Source: Iris pallida (taxonomy: Eukaryota > Streptophyta > Magnoliopsida > Asparagales > Iridaceae). From it: 64,000 nt of DNA. A program made the position numbers and the translations under genes. Below are positions 1-11,548 of this stretch, piece after piece. Each line of letters starts with the position of its first letter. The first letter of the stretch is position 1. The stretch is taken from the NCBI GenBank assembly GCA_029216955.1, contig JANAVB010009599.1, positions 3,732,982 to 3,796,981 on the forward strand. The letters are read 5' to 3'. Below the pieces are notes generated by a model. The model did not search any database, was not told the DNA's origin, and saw nothing but the letters and a program-made list of their open reading frames with translations.

Positions 1-624
1 TTGATAATTTTTATACTAGAAAATACAGTCCGAATTGTAATGGGTAATTGTAATGTCGACTTCAAGAGCAAATACACCAACGAAAATACACAATGCTTTT
101 TTAACCGAACTACCTTTCTAACAAGTCCACTAGCCTCCGTAACCTCAAAAAATTGGACATCACATCCAAAATTTAGTTATGAAGTTGTCGATCAAGATGC
201 ATAAATTCAATATTAGAAAAACAAATATGATATGTAAAATTTAGCAAAGAGAAACAATTTTCATTTATCATAAGCGGAGAACGAATCGTTTGGATCAAGT
301 CAATACATACACAACACATACACAACACCAAATATATATTCCCTTTATTAAAATTATTGTTCAAACTATGTATTTTTCTCGAATCAAAATCACCAGTCAC
401 TTTGCTCACTTTATAGATGACGAACCAGATCTGAGTTGGCAAACTCTTTTTGTGATCATTTTCCATAATCTCAACCAGTGACACATAAACAATATTTTCA
501 TTTTGAGCTATGTTTACAAAATTGTGATCACAAATTCTTATATTTCATTTCGTAGGTTTTATTAAGAAATAAAGGAAATTATTATTTTATAAAAATAAAG
601 GCAAAAAAGTTGAAAGAAGGTAAT
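1..624. other. AT-rich flank, no gene recognised
   Basis: This AT-rich stretch lies left of the predicted left end of element A. Short open frames exist on both strands, but none resembles a known protein and none has codon structure that stands out. It could be the insertion target of element A or an older decayed element. I see no RNA gene or clear repeat in it. Confidence 0.5.
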
Positions 625-992
625 TGTGGCGAACGCACCCACCGGGAATCGATCTCCTTATTTGCCATTAAAACAAGGTTGTTTGATTGAACTTTGTATT
701 TAATTACAAACAGAACAAAGTACAATGTAGGATTTAAATGTAATCCTAGGAGTACACTTTTTTTTGGTCTGAGAACCGTGGCGATGGAACGAGTGATAAT
801 TCTTTGAATCTGTTGACGATCTGATGACGATATTGAACTCTCTGAGAGTCTGGGTTGCTCTGAGACTGGCAACGACTTGAAGACAATTGAAACTCTTACA
901 AGTGCTCTGGGTGCCAATGTGGTTGAAAAGTTCAGGAAGTGGGGAGCTTCGAGCTTGGAACTTCGAGAGATTGAATGAAGGAATGACCCTTC

Positions 993-1000
993 TATTTATA
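993..1000 (-). promoter_or_regulatory. TATA box of LTR A (minus strand)
   Basis: The plus strand reads TATTTATA, which is TATAAATA on the minus strand. It lies about 370 bp from the predicted U5 end, comparable to the TATA boxes in the LTRs of B (6923-6930, 21697-21704) and D (44565-44572). It would drive gag-pol RNA from a 5' copy. Confidence 0.55.
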
Positions 1001-1874
1001 GGCAGCAAAATAATCTGCTTATGTGCGCATATGCGATGCGTGCATGGAGAGCTTGCACGTAGGGATGCCACGTGGCTACTTTGTTGGACGCATGGACGAT
1101 GCTCCCAGGAGTTGGAGCTAAATTTGTTCGAACTGCACTGCTGAGCTGCGGAGGAGCTGACATGTAGCAGTTGTTGAGATTCGGTTGTTACTGAGGTCAT
1201 GGGTGGTTGGCACCCATTCGTAGACAAAACTGACTCAATGACACATGGCGCGTGTTTATGGCTCAAAGATCTCAGATTTGGTAGGGAATGATTTGTCAGG
1301 ATGCGCCTAGGATCTGGCACATGAGAAGACTTGGTCCATGACTTTTATGGGTCAAAAACAAGTATGGGCACAAGGCTTTTGAGACGCATGTAGAGCTTTG
1401 GACGCATGGCTGTGGAGACGCATGCGGAGTTTTGGGCACATGGCTGCAGAGGCGCATGCGGGTGATCAGTCGGCCATGTGGCGGGGCACAGCTGTAACTG
1501 ACAAAAATGACTAATAATGAGGCTGACGTCGGCGGCTCTTTATTTTTTGTAGAAGCTGTCAACTGTTCAGTCTTCGGGAAGCGTGATGATGGTTCTGTCA
1601 CATAGCATTAAATGCTTGACGGGTGACGAGCTTAGATGGGCGCATCTGTTTGTTCGTCACTATGCGCATCGATATGGGGTGCATGATGCTGAGGAGCGCA
1701 TCCGCTACGTGGGATATATCCTTTTGTCAGCTTTGTTGAGTCTTTCGAGACTTGAATTGATGATTTTTGACTTAACTGAATTTGAGGTGGCAGATTCATC
1801 AGCATTAATGCAAGTTTATTCCATTGATTTCGGGATAGTTGCGACTTTGCACATGTGTTTGATTTGCCCTAGCA

Positions 1875-2430
1875 TATAAATAGCAGTGGTGAGAGAGAGT
1901 TTGCTCGTATTTCATACGACTTCTCGACGAAGATGAACTCGACCGATCCTCCTCCTTGGCAAGGCATTGCACTGTGGGTTGTGGATCCCTTGTTCGAAGA
2001 AGCTTTGATGATGAACTCCTTCAGAAGTTTGAGATGCGTCGGGAGAGCTATGGATATAACACCTTATGTTCGAACCCCTTGTCGGCAGTGTTCTTCTACA
2101 AGATGGCATTGGGTGCCTGTTGCATCTAAAGATCGGGGTCATCGTGCCCCGACTTCCGTTATGCTGGAAGAGCCACCGGGTTCGGATTGATTGCCAACCC
2201 ACGTTATTCTCAATAAGTTCTTCATTAGCCGAAGCACTCGTGCGTTGACGAGGAAGTGATTCGCTCTGATGAGGAGTGATGCACCTACGCTGAGACGTCA
2301 AAGTGATGCGCCTAGCTGAAACGTCAAAGTGATGCGCCTAGCTGTAGTTTAGGCTTTTTCTTTGTAGTAGACTTTTTGTTGTCACAAAGAGTTTGGACAT
2401 TTAATAGACTTTTGATATAGAATAAAAAAA
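1875..2430 (+). other. Plus-strand TATA box and short open frame inside LTR A
   Basis: A TATAAATA at 1875-1882 is followed by a GA-rich leader and an ATG at 1933, opening an 85-codon frame that ends at 2190. The upstream part (1600-1800) has fragments like those before the antisense genes of B and D, such as GCATTAAATG and GCAGATTCATCAG. An AATAAA lies near 2422. It may be a second copy of the antisense promoter region captured by the LTR. The product is not recognisable. Confidence 0.35.
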
Positions 2431-2574
2431 TCAATCTTCATGTGCCTCTTCCACTTGCTGTCTTCTGAATGATGTGCCGACACTCTGTCTTTGAATTCTT
2501 TGGCGCATTATGTGTTGGGGCGCATGGCGTTGGGGGCGTATAGGAGTTCTGATCTTTAGATGCGCCTAAAATTC

Positions 2575-2651
2575 CATGCTTCTACAAGATCCCCTTCAAA
2601 GTTTTCAAAACTTTTTGCTGAGTTTTGGAATACTTTGAACCAAGAAGCATG
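2575..2651 (-). promoter_or_regulatory. Polypurine tract of A inside a conserved hairpin
   Basis: On the minus strand the tract reads GAAGGGGATCT directly before the LTR start TGTAGAAGC. Perfect 9-bp arms CATGCTTCT (2575-2583) and AGAAGCATG (2643-2651) enclose an inner stem CAAAGT...ACTTTG, so the purine tract sits unpaired on one side. The same layout occurs at 7417-7487 and 33635-33703. Confidence 0.65.
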
Positions 2652-2871
2652 GACAAATAGAGGCTCTGGGCGCATACCCTATATGGACGCATTGTCGTTC
2701 CGTGCATGGCTATTGTGGTGCATTCTCTTCTCAACTAATGAAAATAAGATAACACCTCGAATCCCAAGAGATTAATGATGATCTCTTTTAGAAGATATGC
2801 AGCCGTCAGTTTCATAAAAATTGAAGACGCTGATGTCATGCTTTTATTGGTTCACGTACATGGCTTGAGCC

Positions 2872-2950
2872 TATAAATAGGCGTCTGTGGAGAGAGAAAA
2901 CTCCTTCTTCCTTCTTAAGAGTTTTTTCAAAAACCCTAGCTTCTTGAGAG
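2872..2950 (+). promoter_or_regulatory. Promoter and 5' leader of the antisense PMD gene of A
   Basis: A TATAAAT box at 2872-2878 is followed by a GA/CT-rich leader and the ATG at 2951, 79 bp downstream. The copies in B (TATA 7785, ATG 7873) and D (TATA 33913, ATG 34009) have the same spacing and leader character. The conservation across three divergent elements supports a real promoter that works antisense to gag-pol. Confidence 0.65.
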
Positions 2951-3080
2951 ATGGCTCCCAAGACTCCCCACAGTGGTGCTGGCCGAGGCAGAGGCAATGG
3001 TAAGAAGCCCATCGAGGCAGACGTCGAGGAGGCCCCCACTGTCGAGACGACGTACGCCGACGTGCGGCCGGGAATGATCG

Positions 3081-3437
3081 GTGGGTGAACTGCTTCCTTG
3101 GAAGTTTTTTGCACAGACACTTTGCTGCATACTTCAAACGATTCTGCTTAAGCGCATGGGTGTGGTTATATGAGTCTTACCCTGAGGATGCGCCTAGGCT
3201 TTTTGTGCTGATGCGCATGGACTTTGTCCTGATGATGCGCCGAAGCTTTTCTCACTGAAGCGCATGGACTTTGGTCCTGATAATGCGCTGCGGTGGAATT
3301 CAGTCAGTGCGCATAGACTTTTGTCCTAATGATACACGCAGATTTTGGTGTGTAGCTGTTTGTATGCGTCGATTCTAAGTTTGTGCACATTCTTGGGCTG
3401 AGTTCTTTTGCTAATACTTTGTCTTATTGTGCGGTAG
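3081..3437 (+). other. Phase-1 intron 1 of the A PMD gene, with motif array
   Basis: The donor GTGGGT follows the first base of codon 44 and the acceptor is GCGGTAG. Joining restores a valine codon, exactly as in B and D. Within the intron GATGCGCCTAGGC, GATGCGCATGGAC and related motifs recur about every 25-35 bp (3150-3360), matching those of LTR A. Confidence 0.6.
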
Positions 3438-6400
3438 TCTCAATGACTTTACCCTTGCTAAATGAAGTCCTTCTCGACCTCGCTCTCTGCCAGATGGGTC
3501 TAGATTTTAATGAGGAAGTAGTCAACCCGGCTAAAGCTGCGATCATGCTAGACCAGCCACCGGAGAGGATGACGCAGATTCGAGATCAGTACTACTCTTT
3601 TCTCCAAGGCATGATGGAGAGTGGCAAACTCAAATCTGCTGAATTTGACGTCGAGGTTTTCCTGAAACCTGAGTTTCTGTTTGGTGATTGCTTGACCTCC
3701 ATTGAAGCGAAGGTGTTGAAGATCAGGGAAGATTGGTTCTTCAAGGAAAAGGGCCTTAATATGTATGTTCGTCAAATGGAGCGTCGGTTACCATTGACCG
3801 TCTTCCATAATCTTGCCTCGAAGAGGAGGATAAAATGGAAGCTTACCCCGACTCAGGGAGGGGCAGTGGCGGAAACCATTCGGATCGATACTACGTCAAA
3901 CCAGAGGGATACCTTAACCTTCTCATGGGGCGGGACTTCTTATCACTTGCGAACTTTGCGTCCTGGGAGCATGTACAATGATGTTCCCCCAAACACTTTT
4001 GCCTTTGGTGCCTCGACCTTCGATAAGCGTATGCTGGCGGCCAAGATTTTGTACCCGACAGGGGAGTTTCGGGTCGAGGGTTGGTGCCACTATGTACCAA
4101 AGTGGGATGAGTTGACACTCTGGATTTTGGCAAAGTTCAAGAATAAACTCAATGAGATCGGCCTGACCTCTACTATCCGCGCTACTCAGGCAGGCATAGA
4201 GATAAATCGACACATGTTTCTTGCCCTCATGGAGCTGTACAATCCTCATACCGGAATATTTTACACGCCCGGAAGGGAGCTGGGACTGGCGCTTCATGAG
4301 ATGTATAAGGTCTCAAAGCTCCTTTGGGGGTCTGAACCATATGAAGTGTACTTCTCGACGAATGATGAACTCTCCGCCGTGGAAGAGAAAGACCCTGAAA
4401 TGATGGCGGTCTTCAAAGAAGTAGTGAGCCACCATTATCTGAACCAACGAAGGGATAAGAAAAAGGCACAACCTTACGTAACTGCTTGGAGAGATTATGT
4501 CTTTACTCAGGACGAAAAGGATTCGTCCAAAGTTCGGTTTACTACCCCCCAGGGGCTTACGCATGCAGAGGTTCTTGCCGAGATGACCAAGCTTAGTGAG
4601 CGGAACCCGCGTGAGGATGAAAATAGAGAGACGACATACAACATCTATAGCTGCTTCTGGCATTGTGTTCACAAAATGTCACTAAAGGCGGTGTTGATGG
4701 CCTATCTGATGATATGGCTTCGAGACTACTTTTCTTCGGTGGATCCGGTTCTGTGGAGAGCGTAACCAGAAACCTTATCTTGCCTGTCGTGAAGCTGGTT
4801 TTTGGTCGTCCCCTGGCTCTATTTTTCGCGATGGTGTGCAATCTGATGCGGGGTTTGAGGGAATTTGCATTGGATGTTGTTAACTCGAGGAGAAGAAGTG
4901 ATAACTTCCCTCGAGCAGAGATGTCCTACCATTATCTGATGGGATGGTTGATAATGCATCATCCTAACGTGATGAGTCCTGGTACGGAGGACGGACATGT
5001 CACCGGTGATGCTTTTATCCGCCTTTACAATAGAAGGAAGTGGTTGCATACATGCGTCCCTGTTTGTAGGAAGGTTTTGTCCCATCTTTAAGGGTGGGAC
5101 ATCTCGAAAGTCTGCCCAGTTTTCTTGGGTTTTGAAGCAGGCGAAGAGCTGGAGGATTCGGGCGAAGACGCTATTTCTCTGCCATTGTGGGTATTTTGCT
5201 GGTTGTAAAGTATTCGGCCTTTGCACTTAGTGTTTTGGAACATAAATTATTGCTTCCTGGAGCCGTATGTACCAAGTTGTTTCGTACGCCAGTTTGGCTA
5301 CACCCAGCTGATGCTGAGAAACCCAAGTACTTTTTTGGAGTTTGTAGGAAGTTTGTTAGATGGAGCCCGTGGTTGGCAGTATTACAATGCTGGGTGTACG
5401 GGAGTGCGGTTTACGACACTCGTTCGAAATGCTCGGCCACACATTTTATTTTTTGCTGTGAAGCTATATTGTCTGATGAATACCATGTCTCCTGGTTATG
5501 ACAGGGAGACTAGTTTCATTGTTGGGACCCAGCTTGAGGCATCCGAGAGCATGCTTGTGAAGGCTCGGGCGTATCGTTCGCTAGATGTTGCAGCCCCTGT
5601 GGCAGCCCCAGCAGCACAAGCAGAGGACTCGTGGGGGGATTCTACAGCTAGTCAACTGAAGAGGCGTGCTTCGATAGATGTAGATTCTGCTGAGGTCAAG
5701 AAGCCCAAGAAGTTACTGGTGTCTAAGTCAGGGGCGATCGTCGTGCCCCCAGGAAGATCGACAGAACTGCCCCCGTGGTGGTAGGTGAATTAATATCGGC
5801 TCAATACGATCTCTCTTCATGTGTATTTACTTCTTCTTTATTTGCAGGGGGTAACGAAGAAGAAGACTCGATCTTCAAAGCAAGGTTCGGACGGGCCTCT
5901 TGAGAAGGAGGTAGCGAGCTCATCCGATGAGCGTATTCCCCCTATTATACGGTCTTCCGTGGAGGAGGGACCAGATGATGCTGTTTAGGTGGATATTCCA
6001 GCCGCCTTTGACTATACTAGAGATGATGATGCTGACGTAGTGGCATCTAGGAACATCGAACCTTCCCCGCTGACTGCTCGGGAGATGAAGCAGGGCCTTC
6101 GCTGGTAGTGGGACAACCAGCCACGGGCACAGGTAAAAATATTGTTGTTGAGACTCCGGAAGAGTCAGTAATACGAGGAACTCCGGGTCAAGAGGTGGAT
6201 TGGGACTCGTCGTCCCCGGATGGCGTCCCAGATGAAGATATTGAGAACGCAGAGGAAGACTCCGTGATAGGCAAAAGAGAGCTGACTGGGGAGATGGCAG
6301 CTGAATCCTCTCTTGATCATGACAGGGAGGAACCGGTTTTGCGATCGGATCTTCCAACTATGCGGGGGCCAGATGTTGAGATGACTTCACTACTGAGCCC

Positions 6401-6616
6401 CACTCATATTCCAGCGACGGAGGTCGAGGCGGGAGAGATGGTTCGGTTACCGATTTCTACCCCTGTCTCTGCGACAGAACTTGAAGTAGAAAAAATGCCT
6501 CGATTGCCGAATCCTACTCCTATCTCGGAGGAGAGAGAGAGAAAAGGTACCCCTGTGCCTCTACCAGGGGTGGAGCGGAAGAGCCCACCCCAGCTGCGAG
6601 TGTTGTTTTTGAGCCT

Positions 6617-6621
6617 ACTAC
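6617..6621. repeat. Target site duplication of element B (left copy)
   Basis: ACTAC lies directly left of the B LTR; GCTAC (22179-22183) lies directly right of the other LTR, one mismatch. Taking out B and one copy lets the coding frame of the A antisense gene run through the junction. Confidence 0.7.
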
Positions 6622-7428
6622 TGTGGACACGCACAAAAAAGAAGAAGAAACGGTTGTCTTTTCTTTTATTGGTGCAAGGCACCACAAATCGAGTACGCTT
6701 GAGAGATCCTGCGCTGAGGATCCCCGAGTACAAAAAAGAATTCTGGAGAATGGGACAATGGAGATCGAACGGCAGTTTCTCCTTTACTCCATTGACACTC
6801 CAATTATAAAGTGGAAGAAAACCTAAGAAAATTGCTAACTCTCGGCTCACTAGCAAGAAGTGCAGCAATTTGGCTCTTGAAAATGCTCTCTGTTCTGTCT
6901 GTTGAAGAGGGATGAGGCCCCCCTTTTATAGTCGTTCTTGGGCTGGAACGATATTGTGCGCCCACATGGGGAAACATACTGGTTCCTATGTGGGCGCATA
7001 GTCCTGCTTTGGGTGCATAGGATGTAGGCGCATACAGGCTGCGAAATCATGGGTTGGTCATGGCGTTGACGTGGCCGCATGCTTCGGTGCACGACTACTC
7101 GTGGAGACTGACGTGGCCGTGCGCTTCGGTGCACGTTTTGATCATGGCTTTGACTGAGTCAGGCTTGGGCGTATAGCCATGTCTCAGGCTATGCGCCCTC
7201 CTTTCGGGGGAGTTAGTCTTGGGCGCATGAAACTTCACTGGCTGGGCGCATGAAGTTGTACTGACTGGGGGCATGAAACTTTACTGGCTGGGCGTATGAA
7301 GTTGTACTGACTGGGCGCATGGAGCTCCACTGACTGGGCGAATGGGGCTTCACTGACTTGGGCGTATGGGGCTTCACTGACTTGGGCGCATGGGACTTCA
7401 TTTGTTGAAATTTTTTCATGCTTCTACA
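6622..7428 (-). repeat. 3' LTR of element B
   Basis: It starts TGTGGACACGCAC and ends CATGCTTCTACA on the plus strand, i.e. TG...CA on both strands. It aligns along its length with 21395-22178. A minus-strand AATAAA lies at 6665-6670 and TATAAAAG at 6923-6930. The U3 part holds an array of GGGCGCATGA motifs (7217-7400). Confidence 0.88.
7217..7400. repeat. 24-bp tandem array with GGGCGCAT core in LTR B
   Basis: Eight units of about 22-24 bp follow the pattern CTGACTGGGCGCATGAAGTT. The GGGCGCAT core is the best conserved part; the rest varies. The array is repeated in the other LTR at 21992-22150. Single copies of the same core, in either orientation, flank the antisense gene (7503-7770 and 8080-8230) and the gag leader (20690-21130). 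Confidence 0.8.
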
Positions 7429-7487
7429 GGACCCCCTTCAAAGTTTTCGATACTTGAACAAGTTCAAAATACTTTAAAAGAAGCATG
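7417..7487 (-). promoter_or_regulatory. Polypurine tract of B inside a conserved hairpin
   Basis: The minus strand reads GAAGGGGGTCC just before the LTR start TGTAGAAGC. Arms CATGCTTCT (7417-7425) and AGAAGCATG (7479-7487) pair over 9 bp; an inner stem AAAGT...ACTTT leaves the purine tract as a one-sided bulge. Confidence 0.7.
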
Positions 7488-7704
7488 GATCGTCTTCTCT
7501 TGATGCAATGGGCGCATAGTACGGTTCTCTCCTTTGGGTGTATAGTATTTGGCCAGTCTGTTAGAGAGATACGACTGTTGAGATCTTCCTCGAAATTCGA
7601 ACTGACAGATTCATCAGAGCGGAATTTGAAACGGTCCATCCTTCATGCGTCGTCCACGTCAGCAAGTGACAGTCGCATAATGTGCAGGAACCTGATCCTT
7701 TCAC

Positions 7705-7872
7705 GTGGGCGCATAGGCCATTGTGGGCGCATACAGCGCAATGGGCGCATGCAGCAAGTGGGCGCATAGGAAGTGGCCCGTGCCTATAAATAGGCCCTGA
7801 AGGAGAGAGAGTTCATTATTCCCTTCTCTTTGAATTTTTCAGAAAACTCTTCGTCTTCTTTCTTTGAGAACC
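7705..7872 (+). promoter_or_regulatory. Promoter and leader of the antisense PMD gene of B
   Basis: Four copies of TGGGCGCATA/G lie within 7705-7770, just upstream of a TATAAATA box at 7785-7792. A GA-rich leader follows and the ATG at 7873 is in AACCATGT context. The clustering of the LTR motif directly before the TATA box suggests a shared binding factor for both promoters; that is inference. Confidence 0.65.
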
Positions 7873-7972
7873 ATGTCTCCCAAGGTCGCCAAGATCCGCG
7901 AAGGGCAAGGAGCTGTGCCGAGTGACTCTCCTCCTACGACAGCGTCCTCGGCAGTCCAGGACCCAATTCTGG

Positions 7973-8293
7973 GTGAGGTCATGCCTTAAAAAATAAAGTC
8001 TCGAGCGTTAATTTGTGGCGCTCGAACTTTTCTTCTGCCCGGGCGCTTGCGCCTAAGGCAACATACTTCTGTGAGCATCATTATGCGCCCACAGAAGTCA
8101 TGTGCCAACACTGTGGTGTGCTATGCGCCCACGTGTTGTTGTGTTATGCGCCCTCTAAGCAGCGGCATATTATGCGCCCGCGCACTGTTCGTGTGTTATG
8201 CGCCCGCGTGTCTTGTTTTGGGCGCATAGGAGTCTTCAGGACTTAGTTTTTCTTGCGGATTTACTGAGTCTGACTTTCTTTCTGCTCTTGCAG
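7973..8293 (+). other. Phase-1 intron 1 of the B PMD gene, with motif array
   Basis: The donor is GTGAGG and the acceptor TGCTCTTGCAG. The intron holds at least six copies of TATGCGCCC, the reverse complement of the LTR core GGGCGCATA, at 8080-8230. Splicing joins a G to TA, giving valine, as in A and D. Confidence 0.65.
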
Positions 8294-11200
8294 TAAACAT
8301 ATTTGTCCCAGAGTTTGACGGGATCCCTTTTGGCTCCGCCTATCAGGCCCTTGATACCAGTCCCATAACAGATATGCTCAGCGCAGTTCAGGCCAAGATT
8401 AGTCAAAATCAGCCTATGGAGCGGACCCTCGCTATACTTGAACATGATAAGACTTTCTTGCGGTAGATGATTAATGATGAGAAGTTTGTGCGTGAAGGGG
8501 CACGTCGCTTCAAGAAACCGTACTTTTCGTTTGGTGATAGTATAGGTTTTGAAAATGGCGAGACCATACGTTTGAGGAACCGCATGGTGATCAGTCTGAA
8601 AGATCAGAGGATATGGCTACCGTCGATGGAACGCCAGTATCCTTTGTCTGCTTTCACTGCCTTAGTTGTGCGGCGACGGATGTAGTAGGAGCTAACTCCT
8701 GAGCTTTCCAGAATCGTCTCTGGGAGAATTCAGTTCGACTCAAGCGATCGAAGGAAGGACATTTTCAAATGTGTCAGGGGCTCTGCATCTTACTCTACGA
8801 GGGGACTGCAACCTGGTGCCGTAGTGAACGACATTCCCACTAACCTCCATCCGTATGCTGCTGACACGCTTTGCTATTTGATGATGACGGGGGGTGTATC
8901 GTATACCGCAGGGAAGATGCGGATGGAGGGCTGGCGGTACCCATCTTCATTCTGGAGCAATCTCACTAGCTGGATTCTTTCCACGCATGAAGTCGCCCTG
9001 AAGACTGCTGGCCTTTACTATGCTATTAGGGCCGCTCAATATGGTGTGAGGGTTAACTGGCCAATGTTTGTCTCTTTGGCCGAGTTATATAACCTTCATA
9101 CTTGTACCTTCTTTACTCCGGCTGGAGAGACGGGATTGGCTCTCCATGAAATACAAGAAGTGTCAAAGCTTCCCTGGGGTATGGAGCCCTATGAAGAGTA
9201 CGTGCCTTGTAATGAAGAACTCCGGGATCTAGAGAATGAAAACTCCAAAATGACTGATGTATACAAGGAATTGCTTTGTCACCTTCTTATATGTCATAGG
9301 ATTAATAAAAAAGGAAGGACCGAGGGGGCCAATCCCCACACGAGAGCCTGGACGGGCTATGTCTTCGTTCAAGGGGAGGATTCGGCTTCCTTTTCGATCG
9401 TGAAGCCTATGACTAAGTCCGATATAGAGGCCTGGATGGCGGACTATGTGACGGCGGATACTGTAGACAGCGATTATCCTGGGTTTTCGATTGGCCACTA
9501 CTTTCGTCAAGCCAAATATCCGTTATCGAAAAAAGCTGTGTTGGCAGCTTTCTTAATGATCTGGCTTCGTGACTGCGTAGTCCCTGGAGGTTCAGGGTCT
9601 ATTGAGAGAATAAGCTGGGTTATGATACTTCCGGCTGTGAAGCTGGCGTTTGGACACCGTCTCGCGTTGCTTCCTGCGATGGTCTGTGCCACTGGATGAG
9701 GTTTACGGGACTTTGTCAGGGATGCGGTGACTCCCGATGGTAGGCCCCATTTCGCCTGGACCGAGCTTCCGTATCATTTCCTGATGATGTGGTTACTATT
9801 ACATTGTCCTTCCCTAATGAATGCTGGGCCGGTGGCGGACTCTGTGGCAGAAGACGCCTTTCTTCGTAGATTTTGTGATACAGATTAGGCAATCACCGGT
9901 GTACCTGCTTGTAGAAAGGCTTTAGGCTTTTTACAGAACTATGAGTTCTTTAGAGTATCCCCTCCGTCCGGCAGCGGTACTGCGGGATCTTAGTAGATGA
10001 AGGAGTTCATGCCACCAATTTGACTACTGGGGTATTCCACTGGCTTCAGTATATTAGACCATCGCATCTGGTGCTCCAAAACATGAATCATGCCTATCTG
10101 GAGCCGTATTTGCAGAGCCGTTTCACACGACAGTTCGGCTATAGTCAGCTCCGTCTCGGAAATGTCAGCCCGCATTTGAAGTCGATAGGCAGCTTGATTG
10201 ACGGGGCACGTGCTTGGATGTACTACAACGCCGGGTGCGCGGGGGCGACTTTGCTCTGCCCCTGGATAAGCCAGAGACTCATTTGTGCTATGCCGCCACC
10301 AGGTTTTACGTTCAGATTAATACTTTTCATCCTCAGTATGATCGTGAACATAGCTTGATATAAGGGACTCGGTTTGACCCCCTTTCCACAAAAAAGGTGC
10401 CAAAAGGCCGTAAGAAGAGAAGTATTGTTCCCACCGCGGAACCAGCCGTAGTACCGCTGCCAGAAGCTATCTTTAGGGAGCCAACAGTGTCTCCGAAGGG
10501 GGACACGAAAGACGATGATTCTTCTCATCTCAATCCTCCTCAAAGGAGGAAGGCTTCAACCGAATTGGCCTAGGAGCCAACTTTAAAGCGAAAGAAGAAA
10601 ACTGTTGCCCTGAGGAGAGCCAAGGAAGTGGGTGCTGGCTCGCCTCCCTTGAGGAGGTCCTCCCAGCAAACTGGAAGAGGAGGAACGGCATCACGGGCCA
10701 TTATTATTCGGGAGGTAGATCCCTTCCTAGACTCCATAGCCGTTCTGGTCAAGCCTTTAGCAGCTTTCTCACCCTTGCGTTTGTCCTTTGCATAGGACTC
10801 CAAAGTTGCAGCTGAGGTAGGTGCCTCCTCCTCTGAGGAGGTGGAGGTGGCGACAATGTCCTCTGCTCGTCCTCGACTGTTGTATGAGGGCGGGTCTTCA
10901 TCGGCCGTAAGACCTGGGCGACTGGATGAGCAGGGCAAAAGCCCAGACCCTGATGGCGGTCAGAAGATCAGTTTCTCCTAGACATATCTGTGGGAGATAT
11001 GTCTGCAATAGGAACTGCGATGAAAGAGCTGGACGAGAACCAAGTCCAATTGGCTCATCCTCCTGCGGGTACGTTACCTTTGTGCCTATCTTCGGATGAG
11101 ATCTTTAGACTTCGATTTTGCGTGCTCCTCGTGAAGCTGGCCACGTCTGTGTGTTCCCTTGTAGATAAGGAGAAAGAACCCCTTGTAGGGATAGTCCCCG

Positions 11201-11475
11201 CCATTGGAAGAGGAACTGAAGTTGTTCCCGGCTCCTCCAAATCCGCTGCTGTGGAGGGAGCTGCTAGCGAGCTGGTGCCGGCTACAGAAAGGGAGGTCAA
11301 GCAGACTGTTGAAGGGGCTGTTTTCGAGTCTGCTCCTGTTCTGGCTGAACTTGTGGAAGAAACCAGGCCCGCTCGGGGCCTTGACATTATTTTTTTGAAC
11401 AGTCTGGGCCAGTTCTTGGTTTCCCTGAAACCAAGGTTGATGGCGCAGTCCAGGCTGGAGTCGAGCAAGCTGAAG

Positions 11476-11548
11476 GTACGAAATTACAACTTCCTTCACG
11501 TTTCCTTCATCTTCTTTGGTTACTGATTTATATTGTTTTCTCTGTCAG
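11476..11548 (+). other. Intron before the coiled-coil exon of the B antisense gene
   Basis: A 73-bp AT-rich stretch has donor GTACGA after AAG and acceptor TTCTCTGTCAG. The open frame upstream runs into a stop at 11524 and the frame downstream opens after the acceptor, which supports splicing. Confidence 0.55.

Larger units (their letters stand above)
625..2586 (-). repeat. 3' LTR of element A
   Basis: The right edge is firm: the sequence ends CATGCTTCTACA and is followed by the reverse complement of a polypurine tract, as in B and D. Read on the minus strand the LTR starts TGTAGAAGCATGG. A minus-strand TATA box lies at 993-1000. Many short motifs built on GCGCAT, GCGCCTAG and GACGCATGG occur at 1020-1480, and a roughly 27-bp tandem repeat (GATGCGCCTAGCTGAAACGTC) at 2275-2345. 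At 1.96 kb it is much longer than the LTRs of B and D, partly because of a plus-strand promoter-like segment near 1590-2430. Confidence 0.6.
2951..6621 (+). pseudogene. Antisense PMD/coiled-coil gene of element A, 5' part (cut by element B)
   Basis: The gene encodes a plant mobile domain (PMD) protein, a family found in transposons and in host regulators of silencing. Exon 1 (2951-3080) starts M-A-P-K and ends in phase 1. The intron is 3081-3437, and exon 2 runs from 3438. PMD hallmarks are GLALHEMYKVSKL near 4280-4325, the conserved leucine-rich stretch around VTRNLILPVVKLVFG at 4760-4803, and a YHYLMGW motif near 4930. A frameshift near 4730 moves the frame; stops at 5089 and about 5206 break it again. 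The QFGYTQL motif follows at about 5290. A second intron (about 5785-5847) leads to an acidic, proline-rich linker. Element B then interrupts the gene, which resumes at 22179. It lies antisense to gag-pol of A. Function in the element is unknown. Confidence 0.7.

Noticed and set aside
887..1879. Open frames of 85-206 codons on both strands within LTR A
   Set aside because: They overlap each other and the TATA box and motif repeats of the LTR, and show no known domain.
6623..6826. Open frame downstream of the A linker into LTR B
   Set aside because: It crosses the element edge at 6622 and encodes LTR sequence; the same peptide appears in the other LTR at 21390-21600.
7217..7400. Regularly spaced repeats that look like a CRISPR array (also at 32986-33355 and 34286-34556)
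   Set aside because: Units follow each other without unique spacers, lie in LTRs and introns of plant retrotransposons, and no cas gene is present.
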